A DNA stretch of 64,000 nt from contig CBCYMK010000013.1 of assembly GCA_965183875.1 (NCBI GenBank), positions 13,445-77,444 of the forward strand. The letters are read 5' to 3'. The notes under the pieces were generated by a model, which saw nothing but the letters and a program-made list of their open reading frames with translations, was not told the origin of the DNA and did no database searches. The translations under genes and the position numbers were made by a program. The stretch is from UBA6772 sp965183875 (GTDB lineage Bacteria > Bacteroidota > Bacteroidia > Flavobacteriales > UBA7430). Positions 28,259 to 36,769 of the stretch are shown piece after piece (positions within the stretch are counted from its first letter, which is position 1; every line of letters starts with the position of its first letter).

Positions 28259-28285
28259 CATCGCTCTTGTAAAGAGAGAACGATT

Positions 28286-28357
28286 GCGAGTGTAGCTCAG
28301 GGGTAGAGCATCACCTTGCCAAGGTGAGGGTCGAGGGTTCGAATCCCTTCACTCGCT
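28286..28357 (+). tRNA. tRNA-Gly (GCC)
   Basis: A full cloverleaf of 72 nt: acceptor GCGAGTG / CACTCGC, D-arm with CTCAGGGGTAGAG, anticodon loop TTGCCAA giving GCC, and T-arm GAGGGTTCGAATCCCTT. The 3' CCA is not encoded. Confidence 0.95.
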
Positions 28358-28371
28358 CAGAAAGACATTAT

Positions 28372-28455
28372 GCTCGAGTGGTGGAATTGGTAGACACGTC
28401 AGACTTAAAATCTGATGAACATTAGTTCGTGCGGGTTCAAGTCCCGCCTCGAGTA
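28372..28455 (+). tRNA. tRNA-Leu (TAA)
   Basis: An 84-nt class II tRNA with a long variable arm. Acceptor GCTCGAG / CTCGAGT has one G-U pair; the anticodon loop CTTAAAA gives TAA; the T-arm is GCGGG TTCAAGT CCCGC. It lies 14 nt after tRNA-Gly in the same transcript. Parts of this gene are repeated three times downstream (28501, 28938, 31033), each with a palindrome in place of part of the T-loop; this copy is the only intact one. Confidence 0.95.
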
Positions 28456-28460
28456 CTCGA

Positions 28461-28490
28461 AAAGCTCAACCGAAAGGTTGGGCTTTTTTT
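28461..28490 (+). terminator. Rho-independent terminator of the tRNA operon
   Basis: GCTCAACC / GGTTGGGC stem (one G-T pair) with a GAAA loop and a T7 tail, 5 nt after tRNA-Leu. The same hairpin and the following GTTTTATA recur at 31078-31107, and its first arm ends the copy at 28938-29060. Confidence 0.9.
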
Positions 28491-28500
28491 GTTTTATACT

Positions 28501-28552
28501 TTCGTGGGGTTCATCCCGATAGCTATCGGGACCCGCCTCGAGTACTCGAAAG
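28501..28552 (+). repeat. tRNA-Leu tail repeat B: 3' tRNA fragment with palindrome in the T-loop
   Basis: The segment repeats the tRNA-Leu 3' end (TTCGTG ... GGGTTCA ... CCCGCCTCGAGTACTCGAAA), but three T-loop bases are replaced by the perfect 18-nt palindrome TCCCGATAGCTATCGGGA at 28514-28531. It begins about 10 nt after the true tRNA terminator, and the GIY-YIG gene starts 90 nt later. Confidence 0.8.
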
Positions 28553-28642
28553 TCTTCTTATTTTTGAGGAGTATTTTTGTTTGGATAGGTTACAAAAGAT
28601 AGTTGTATATTAAAACTGATGTAAAAATTAGATGTAATAGAT

Positions 28643-28927
28643 ATGGCTGTAGTTTATATACTTTTTTCGAATATACTTGATAGATATTATGTGGGTAGTT
28701 GTAATGATTTTAAAAGTCGATTGGAAGATCATATTGCAAAAAAATATGTTTCAAGTTTTACTGCAAAGTCTGATGATTGGAAAGTGTTTTTAGAGATTGA
28801 AAACCTTTCGTATGCTCAAGCAAGAAAAATCGAGAATCATATTAAGTGTATGAAGAGCCGTGTGTATATTGAGAATTTAAATAGGTATGCGGAAATGAAA
28901 TTGAAGCTTATTAGAAAATATTCATAA
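28643..28927 (+). CDS. GIY-YIG nuclease-domain protein
   Basis: A 94-residue single-domain protein of the UPF0213 / UvrC-N-terminal-like type. The motif appears as VVYILFS near residue 3 followed by YYVGS near 15. An Arg (SRLEDH) and a late Glu in the helix QARKIENHIKCMKS complete the plausible active site. Such proteins may cut or nick structured DNA; no function is established for this group to my knowledge. The gene lies between two degenerate tRNA-Leu tail copies (28501 and 28938) carrying the same palindrome, suggesting that nuclease and repeats move or spread together. That link is inferred. There is no partner gene, integrase or transposase next to it. Confidence 0.85.
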   Translation: MAVVYILFSNILDRYYVGSCNDFKSRLEDHIAKKYVSSFTAKSDDWKVFLEIENLSYAQARKIENHIKCMKSRVYIENLNRYAEMKLKLIRKYS

Positions 28928-28937
28928 TAGAATATAG

Positions 28938-29060
28938 AGTAGTGGTCCCGATATTTTTCGGGATGGTAGACATGTCAGACTTAAAATCTGGTGAACATTA
29001 GTTCGTGGGGTTCATCCCGATAGCTATCGGGACCCACCTCGAGTACTCTAAAAGCTCAAC
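28938..29060 (+). repeat. tRNA-Leu pseudogene copy C with hairpins in the D-loop and T-loop
   Basis: This is the longest tRNA-Leu copy: D-arm (GAGTAGTGGT ... GGTAGACATGTC), anticodon arm (CAGACTTAAAATCTG), variable arm (GTGAACATTAGTTCGTG) and T-arm to CTCGAGTACTC. The D-loop holds a TCCCG / CGGGA hairpin (28946-28963) and the T-loop holds the palindrome TCCCGATAGCTATCGGGA (29015-29032). The copy breaks off in the first arm of the terminator hairpin, where it joins an adhesin gene fragment. The acceptor 5' strand is lost, so it cannot be a working tRNA. Confidence 0.8.
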
Positions 29061-29224
29061 ATTTGTATAATGATGCGAATGATTTGACTTCAACAGGTAA
29101 TAACGAAGGGTTTTTACCCATAGGAACTTATACTACAAAATTCGACGGTACATACACAGGTGGTGGGTATTTAGTTCAAAACCTATACATAAATAGAACA
29201 GATGTCTCTGATGTGGGTTTCTTT
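29061..29224 (+). pseudogene. fragment of the T9SS adhesin gene (duplicate of 31519-31682)
   Basis: 164 nt match the adhesin gene at 31519-31682 with only a handful of differences, in the same frame (YNDANDLTSTGNNEGFLPIG ... GYLVQNLYINRTD). The copy has no start or signal peptide and runs into unrelated sequence after the VGFF codons. Its left edge is fused to the broken terminator arm of tRNA-Leu copy C, so it looks like what remains of a second 'tRNA tail + adhesin' unit after an internal deletion. The 80 nt that follow, to 29305, show nothing recognisable. Confidence 0.8.
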
Positions 29225-29311
29225 AAAGTTATTTATTATAATTTTCTTTTAAGACCAAAGAATAGTGAGCGGTGGTTTACTAGTGATTTCTTTTTAACGA
29301 TGTAAATTTCC

Positions 29312-29503
29312 CTACTTCATAGATTTGAAATTTTTCAGCATATAGTATATGGGTGAAGCTATAGTTGCTATAGTACAAATGGTTGAACCAAATGAGTTTT
29401 TTAATAAGGAAAAGTTCTGAAAAATATAATTTGAGAATAACACATGAAGTGTAAGTGTTAATCCAATCATGAAGATAATAGCGTACTTCTGTTTTTTGCT
29501 CAT
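29312..29503 (-). CDS. small two-helix membrane protein, possible immunity protein
   Basis: A 63-residue protein beginning MSKKQKYAIIFMIG. The ATG at 29503 lies 4 nt after the stop of the lipoprotein gene, so the two should be translated together; a longer reading that runs back into the lipoprotein gene is out of frame with it and rejected. Two hydrophobic helices are visible (YAIIFMIGLTLTLHVLF and STICTIATIASPIYYML), with a basic C-terminus (KNFKSMK). No family is recognised. Position directly behind a protein with a bacteriocin-like C-terminus, plus size and topology, resemble bacteriocin immunity proteins. This role is inference from context only. Confidence 0.55.
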   Translation of the reverse strand: MSKKQKYAIIFMIGLTLTLHVLFSNYIFQNFSLLKNSFGSTICTIATIASPIYYMLKNFKSMK

Positions 29504-29507
29504 AATT

Positions 29508-30299
29508 TTAGAGTAATGTATTAACACCAGAAACAAATGCAGCAGCACAAGCAACCCCAACAAATACCCCCCATCCAACAGGGTTTGTTGCAAGTGCAGC
29601 GCCAACTGCTACTCCTAAGCAGCCTCCACTAGCGCTTAATCCATCTGCAACCAACCACCCTCGTGCTTGGGTGTTACTAAAATCGTAGTTTGGGTTATTG
29701 CTTTTTAAAAAATTATCTCCAATACCACTCCCTCCTTTATTAGCAGGTAACCAAAAATATGCAGATGATTTAAATACTGATAGTCCAGTTAGTATTATGT
29801 CAAGTTCTTTTCCATTTAAGGTCACTCTAGCTAGGTTTTCATAATGCATAACTTCAGATGAAAATGAATTAACATCAGTGATATTTTCTGCTTTGTTTTT
29901 TACTTCTACTAGAATTTTATATGCATCACTAGATAAATTTTGTTCTAATGTATTTAAAATAGAAGAAATGTCTGTTTCATAACTTGAAAGCATTACTTCA
30001 ATATTTTGTTCTGTTACTATATTATTAAACTGATGCTCTAATTCAGAAAAAGTATTTTCTGAATTATAATCAAAATCTAAAAAAGCTTCCTCTAGAAACT
30101 GATTATGTAATTCACCTATTTGTTTAATCTGTTGGTCGGTCAGTACTCTAGATTCACTTTTAGCATTAACAGTAATGCTTTCGGATTCATTATCAATAAC
30201 GTTATTATATGTGTTTTCTTTTTCACAACTGATGAAAATTAATGAAAAGAATATAATATAAATAGGGCTAATGAATGATAATAAGTTGTTGCTTTTCAT
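29508..30299 (-). CDS. lipoprotein with glycine-zipper, bacteriocin-like C-terminus
   Basis: A 263-residue predicted lipoprotein. The N-terminal hydrophobic segment ends in the lipobox FISC at residue 25. Residues 50-170 look helical (LTDQQIKQIGELHNQFLEEA, IEVMLSSYETDISSIL) and match no domain I know. After residue 215 the composition changes: LSASGG is followed by a Gly/Ala-rich hydrophobic tail with GxxxG spacing (GVAVGAALATNPVGWGVFVG, then VACAAAFVSG) and two Cys residues. That tail looks like a class II bacteriocin core preceded by a double glycine. The downstream 63-residue membrane protein would then be immunity. The pair lies in the tRNA-Leu island. It could instead be a surface lipoprotein with a membrane-inserting tail. 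Confidence 0.6.
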   Translation of the reverse strand: MKSNNLLSFISPIYIIFFSLIFISCEKENTYNNVIDNESESITVNAKSESRVLTDQQIKQIGELHNQFLEEAFLDFDYNSENTFSELEHQFNNIVTEQNIEVMLSSYETDISSILNTLEQNLSSDAYKILVEVKNKAENITDVNSFSSEVMHYENLARVTLNGKELDIILTGLSVFKSSAYFWLPANKGGSGIGDNFLKSNNPNYDFSNTQARGWLVADGLSASGGCLGVAVGAALATNPVGWGVFVGVACAAAFVSGVNTLL

Positions 30300-30543
30300 A
30301 ATAATAGTTTTTTTAAAATTGATATGTCAAGTTTTTTTTGACCAATAAACTTATACTTTTAATGTTTAAGCATCACAATATAAGCTTACGTTATTCGTAT
30401 ATAAGTTGTAATTTATAACCATTATAAACTTGAGGTTTAATAGAATTATGAATCTATTTTATCAACTCCTTTTTCACACTAAAAAATTTAGTTTTGAAAA
30501 AGGTATAAATCAAATTTGAGTGATATGAGCTCAATACCCTAAC

Positions 30544-30826
30544 GTGCCATTTTAGCGCATGAACGCATTGATTTGGCACACGAACGCAAAAAAAACGCCC
30601 TCAAAAAGCTCATATAATGAGCTCCCAAAAGGGTGTTTTGAACATCAAAAAAGATCCAAAACGTCAGATTTTGAGATTGAAAGCTAAAAAAAAAATGCCT
30701 GAAAAATCCGAAAAGATTTATTAAATTTGAGAAACAATGATAGTTAAATTTATCGCTCTTTATGCACTTAACTTTACCAGGTCAATCTAAACCGGAATGG
30801 GGTGGTCAGTATGGCCGGAATTTCCA
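30544..30826. mobile_element. IS21-like terminal repeats without a transposase (deleted or miniature element)
   Basis: At 30780-30821 two direct repeats share GGTCA ... CCGGAAT (30780-30798 and 30804-30821), the style of repeated end seen in IS21-family elements. At 30544-30587 a second set repeats GAACGC 21 nt apart (30561, 30582), with GTGCCA / TGGCAC flanking. The roughly 190 nt between the two sets contain no ORF. The pattern suggests both ends of an IS21-like element with its genes deleted. No target-site duplication could be confirmed. Confidence 0.4.
30594..30637. other. nested hairpin inside the IS-like remnant
   Basis: An outer stem AACGCCCT / AGGGTGTT (one G-T pair) encloses an inner perfect stem AGCTCAT / ATGAGCT with a 3-nt loop. 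A run of T after the outer arm is short, so it may be a weak terminator or a recombination structure. The rest of 30300-30543 and 30827-31032 holds no ORF or RNA that I can recognise. Confidence 0.45.
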
Positions 30827-31032
30827 GGCAGGCTTGATAAGCTTGAAAGAGTAGTAATGAAGTTAATCGATTAAATGTCAGTAGACTAGTGTTTGCTGTC
30901 ACTAAATCTGAAAAATTTGTCGTAGATTTGAAATGTAATTATAAAGTGGTTAAACTTAGGTTTAATAAGGGTTAGGAGTTGATTTTGATAAGATATATAC
31001 GATGAAAAGAAGTGCTAAAATATCACAAATTA

Positions 31033-31107
31033 GCGGGTTCATCCCGATAGCTATCGAGACCCGCCTCGAGTACACGAAAAGCTCAACCGAAAGGTTGGGC
31101 TTTTTTT
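31033..31107 (+). repeat. tRNA-Leu tail repeat D with palindrome and duplicated terminator
   Basis: GCGGGTTCA ... ACCCGCCTCGAGTAC repeats the tRNA-Leu T-arm and acceptor 3' strand. The T-loop insert at 31042-31059 is the same palindrome with one base changed (CGAGA for CGGGA). The complete tRNA operon terminator hairpin and T tail follow at 31078-31107. The adhesin gene begins about 107 nt later, so the copied terminator would insulate it from upstream transcription. Confidence 0.82.
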
Positions 31108-31214
31108 GTTTTATAATCTAATTACCTCTAATTAGTCGACTGTTTTGTTGAATTATTTTTTTCTATTAGAATCTTTAACTAACTTTATATTCATCATAAA
31201 TTTAATATATAGTT

Positions 31215-34200
31215 ATGGGGAATTTATACAAAAACCTAAGTATCAAATGTCAAATATTTTTTATTACGCTCTTAGTTGGTTATTCTGTTTCAGCCAAGCC
31301 CATTAGTTCTCTTCCATTCATTTCGAGTGTTTCTATGTACGCGCCTTCAGGTGCAGGTACAATTTCAGATCCTTACTTAATTGCTAGTTTGGCAAACCTT
31401 TCATGGTTGTCTCAAAATTCAGATGTATGGGATGATAATGCTTATTTTACACAAACAGCAAATATAGATTTGTCTGCAACACAATACTGGGATTATTCAG
31501 ATGATGATTCAGACGGTGATTTGTATAATGATGCGAATGATTTGACTTCTACAGGTAATAACGAAGGGTTTTTACCCATTGGAACTTATTCTACAAAATT
31601 CGACGGTACATACACAGGTGGTGGGTATTTAGTTCAAAACCTATACATAAATAGAACAGATGTCTTTGATGTGGGTTTCTTTGGGGTTATCGAGAACGCT
31701 TCAGTGAGTGAGCTAGGTATTAGTAATCTAACCATAAATTCAAGGTCAAATATTGGAGGCTTAGTAGGTAGCTGTATAAGTTCATCCCTTAGTTATTGTT
31801 TTGCCAGTGGTACAATTACAGGTTTAAATGAAGCTGTATATTCTAATATTTTTGGTGGCTTAGTAGGTAGTATTAATACTACATCTATTTCAAATTCATA
31901 TTCTCTGGTGAGTATATCTACGGTTAGTTCTTCTATCATGCATGCAGGTGGTTTAGCAGGTTATAGTTCATCTGCGTCTACTATTTCTAACTGCTATTCA
32001 GCAGGAGTTATTTCAGCTTCCTTCGGCGGCTCAGGTGGTGTAGGAGGTTTACTTGGTTCTTCAAGTTCGAGCACAATTACCAATAGTTTTTGGGATACTG
32101 AAATAAGTACCCAGTCCTTAAGTGCTGCCGGAACTGGAAAAACTACCTCAGAAATGAAAACCGTTAGTACTTTCACAAATTCTACATGGGATTTCGAAAT
32201 TGAAACCAGTAACGGTACAAACAATTACTGGGATATAGATTTATCCAACACAATAAATTCAGGGTACCCTTTTTTAGCTTGGGAAAATGGGGAGACTATA
32301 GCATACGACCTAACTGCTCCTACTATTACACAAACTTCGTTGAATACAGCAAATACTGCTATTTCGGTTACCTTTTCTGAGGCTGTTTACAATAGTGCTG
32401 GGGCTAATTTAGAGGTCACCGATTTTAATTTAAGTATTGCTGGTGGTACTGCTTCTCTAGTGAGTGCTACCCCTACTAGTATTTCTATAAATGGTAATGT
32501 CTATACTTTAGGATTTACTCTTACAGGCTCTGTTAACGGAAACGAAATAATTTCTGTGGCTCCTTTGAGTTCTTCAGTTTTTGATGCCTCTGTAAATAGT
32601 GCTTCTACTTCTCAGAGCAATAATACTGCTACACTTTTTATAAACTCAGTTATTCCTTCTGGTTCAGGAACTAATGTAGACCCTTATTTGATTTCTTCAG
32701 TTGGCCATTTATCTTGGTTAACACAAACTTCCAGTGTTTGGGACGACGCAGCTTATTTTACACAAACTGTGAACTTAGATTTGACTGCTACACAATATTG
32801 GGATTATACCGATGATGACTCTGATGGTGATTTATTTAACGATTCAAATGATGTAACTTCTTCTGGAACTAATGAAGGTTTTAAACCTATAGCTGCCTTT
32901 GGTAGTTTTACAGGGACTTATAGCGGTGGAGGTTTTCTTATTGAAAATATGTATATCACTCGTACTTCTGGTTATACTGGTTTTTTTGCAAACTTAAGTT
33001 CTGCTACAGTCTCTAAATTAGGAGTGAAAAATGCAACTATAAGTTCTTTTAGTCATACCGGAGTACTTTGTGGTAGCATAAATTCTTCTTCAGTTTCTGA
33101 ATGTTATTCATCAGGGACTATCACCAATGGGAGTTCTACCCTTACTTCTCGTTCATATGGTGGTTTAGTTGGAGTAGTGACTGCAAGTACAATTTCAAAC
33201 TGCTATAGCACCGTAGATTTGACTCTTAGTACAACTTCTTCACCAAATGTAGCTGGACTTGCGGGGTATTTGGCTTCTTCCTCAATTCTAGAAAACACTT
33301 ATTCTATTGGTATTATCTCGGGTACATTTACAAAGTTTAAAGGACTTATTTCCGTAAGTAGCTCAAGTACGGTAACCAATAGTTTTTGGGATACTGAAGT
33401 AAGTACTCAGTCATTAAGTGCAGGTGGTACTGGTAAAACTACTACAGAAATGAAAACTGTTTCTACGTTTACGAGCTCCAACTGGGATTTTGAAGTTGAA
33501 ACCTCTAATGGATCGAGTAATTACTGGGATATAGATTTATCTGCTATAACAAATTCAGGTTACCCTTTTTTAGCATGGGAAAATGGTGCAACTGTTTCAT
33601 ACGATACTACAGTTCCTACTCTCACTAGTAGCGCAATGAATTCAGGGAATGCTTCATTCGAAGTCACTTTTTCAGAAGCAGTCTACAATGCTATAGGGGC
33701 TTCTGGAAGCTTAGAAGCTTCTGATTTCAGTCTTTCTATATCAGGTGGGAATGCCACACTCACAAGTGCTACTCCCACGAGTATTAGCGTAAGTGGTAAT
33801 GTTTATACCTTAGGTTTTACTTTGTCAGGCGCTGTAAATGGCCAGGAAATAGTAACAGTAGTACCTGCTAGTAGCTCGTCTATTTATGATGCTTCTGGGA
33901 ATTCTGCTGCAACAAGCCAGTCTAATAATTCTAAAAACCTTCAAATTAATTCTACTAGCCCATCGGGCTCTGGTACCAGCGGAGACCCTTATGCCATAAG
34001 TTCGGTTGCAAACTTGTCGTGGTTAAGTCAAAATTCTGCTAACTGGGCTAGCTATTTTGGTCAATCTGAAAATATAGATCTGAGTATTACCCAATACTGG
34101 GACGACTCTGATGACGATGCCGACGGTGATTTATATAATGACCCTAATGATGCTACTTCTGCAGGGAATAATGAAGGCTTTAAACCTATAGGGAATACTA

Positions 34201-36769
34201 GTGTGAAATTTACTGGTAGTTACGACGGGGGGGGTACACTCTAGATAATTTAAATATCACAAGGAGTGCCGAATTGTATACGGGTTTTTTTGGTTACACA
34301 CATGAAGCTATAATAACGAAAGTTGGAATTACTAACTCAACAATTCAAGCCGTAAAAGTAATTGGTCCTCTTATAGCGGTTACCGATAATACTACTATTT
34401 CTCTCTGCTTCGCTTCTGGCGATATAAGTATTGTATCAGGGTCTAGTTATAATAATCGTTTATTAGGTGGTTTAATAGGTTATATGTCTAATAATACCAC
34501 TCTAGAAAATTCTTATGCATCCACTAATATTACCTACCCCAATTCTGAAAGTGCCTATTTAGCTGGTGTGGGAGGCCTCGTAGGTGCTTTACATACATCT
34601 ACATTAGCTTATTCTTATTCTTTTGGAATTGTATCTGGTTCTGAGTCTTTAATTGGTGGGCTCGTAGGGGATCAAATTTCTAGTTCTGCAACGAATTCTT
34701 TTTGGGATACAAACACGAGTTTACAGTCATCTAGTTCTTTAGGTACAAGTAAAACTACTGCTGAATTAAAAATAGTTAACAGCTTTACTGATAATTCATG
34801 GGATTTTGAAGTTGAGACCAGTAATGGAACAAACAACTATTGGGATATTGATAACTCTTCCGGTTCTTATAATTCAGGATATCCTTATTTAGCTTGGCAA
34901 GATGGGGCGACCGTATCGATTGATTTAGTTTCCCCATCTTTAGTGATTACTGCAACAGAAGTTAATGATGGAGGTTCTTCTTCTGACGCTACTTTGAGTC
35001 TTACTTTTACTGCTGATGAAGATGTTACAGGATTTGTTGTTGGTGATATTAGCGTTTCAAATGGTGCCTTAGGTAGTTTTACAGCCGTGTCGAGTTCGGT
35101 TTATACCGCTGTGTTTACACCTACTAATTCTGGGCCTACTACAATTGATGTAGCTTCTGGGACTTTTACCGATATTGGTTTAAATGCAAATAATGCTGCA
35201 AGTCAATTCAATTGGGGCCATATAGCTGGAAGTACTTGGACTAGTTCTAGCTCTTCTGATTGGACGAATGCTTCTAACTGGAGTGCCGGTGTTCCTAATG
35301 AAAATACAAATGTTCTCTTTTCTGGTACTACTACTGCAACAGTACCAGTTGGTTCTACTGTAACTATAAACAGTTTAAATTTAGTATCCGGCTCTTCTCT
35401 TACAGTTGAAGGTACTCTTGTAAGTACAGGTGATATTATTTTAGATTCAGGAGCTTCTTTAATTAGTACAGGAACTATAATTGGAACAATTACTTATAAT
35501 CGTACAGTAACGGCCAATTGGCATTTAATTTCAAGTCCTTTACTTGGAAGTACTGTAGAACAATTTATTTTAGATAATGGTGCAAATTTAGCCACAGGAA
35601 CAGGGTCTAATATTGGTTTTTCAGTCTACGATAACAGTATGCCTTCCTGGATGTATTATACCAGTGCAAGTACAGGAAATATAACCAGTTCCAAAGGGTA
35701 TGCAGTATATAGAGCAACCGCAGGTACAATTTCTTTTAAAGGTACTATGCCAAGTTCAGACCTTGCTGCTGCAACTAGTTTAGGAGATAATGGATGGAAT
35801 CTTATAGGAAACCCTTACCCTTCTTATATTGCGGCAAATTATAATGCCGATGCTTCGAATAATATAATGTCTTCGGTATCAAGTTTTGATGCCAGTTATG
35901 CCGGACTATATGTTTGGGATGCGAGTACAAGTACTTATATCCCGGTAAATAATGCAAGCGATTCTAGGTGTGTGGCTCCTGGACAAGGGTTTTTTGTGAA
36001 GACTCAATCAGGTATTTCTTCAATTCCTATTACAACAGCCATGCAAAGTCACCAGACTTCAGATGTGTTTAATCGTCAGTCAATTACTCCTTCTGTAGTT
36101 ATTACTGCAACAAAAAATAATGAATCTAGAAGTACCGAATTAAGGTATTTTGATATCTGTACCCATGGATTAGATATTGGGTTTGATGCAGGAACCTTTA
36201 CTGGTTCTTCGAGCGATTTTGAATTGAGTTCTCATTTGGTTGCAGATAGTGAGGGACTTAATTTTGCTCTTCAAGCGCTACCTAATTATGATTATGAGCT
36301 ATCTATTGTACCCTTGAACCTTAAGGCTGCAGCGGGTAGTGAGGTAAGTTTTTCTGCAATCAGTTCAAATATGCCAGACAATATAAAAGTATATCTAGAA
36401 GATGTATTGTTGGGTACCTTTACTCAGTTAGATACTGAAGAGGCTTTATATACTATAAATTTAACAGAAGACACCGAAGGTGTTGGTCGGTTTTATATTC
36501 ACACTAACCCAGAAAACCTGAAAGTGTTGAGTCGTTTTGAGAACGATTTTAATATTTACACTGGAATAGGTAAGCAACTTATTATAAAAGGCCCTCTACA
36601 AGCTACTAGTGTACTTAATATATATGACAGCTCAGGTAGAGTAGTATTTCACGATCTTTTAAATAAATCTGAAATGTCAATCCAAAGACTAGACTATTTG
36701 AGTACAGGTGTGTATATTGTACAGCTAATCGTTGAAGGAGAAATTGTAATAAAAAGAATAATATTATAA
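31215..36769 (+). CDS. large T9SS adhesin with GLUG-type repeats, frameshifted at a poly-G tract
   Basis: Two frames (31215-34244 and the remainder to 36769) form one gene of about 1,851 codons. A signal peptide (IFFITLLVGYSVSAKP) is followed by three blocks of about 370 residues. Each opens with GSGT-x-DPY ... NLSWLSQN, an Asp-rich DDDSDGDLYND loop and GTYTGGGYLVQNLYI, then GLUG-like turns (GGLVG, NSYS) and NSFWDTE; the first two blocks continue with an Ig-like VTFSEAVYN domain. An Ig-like domain, a GSTWTSSSSSDWTNASNWS segment and a T9SS sorting domain (LSTGVYIVQLIVEGEIVIKR) end it. In block 3, DGGG is read from eight G at 34227-34234 and a stop follows. Nine G would restore YTLDNLNITRSAELYTGFFG. 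Either a sequence error or a phase-variable switch fits. The stop overlaps the next ATG. Confidence 0.8.

Noticed and set aside
29063..29305. An 80-codon plus-strand frame
   Set aside because: It is the adhesin fragment followed by unrelated sequence, with no start signal or secretion signal of its own; treated as a pseudogene fragment.
29312..29605. A 97-codon reading of the small membrane protein
   Set aside because: Its first 34 codons run through the lipoprotein gene in another frame and look like noise; the ATG at 29503 right after the lipoprotein stop is a better start.
28372..31107. Classic integrase-driven genomic island at tRNA-Leu
   Set aside because: There are tRNA 3' repeats but no tyrosine or serine recombinase in the interval, and the T-loop palindromes are not expected of ordinary att sites; kept instead as a separate hypothesis.
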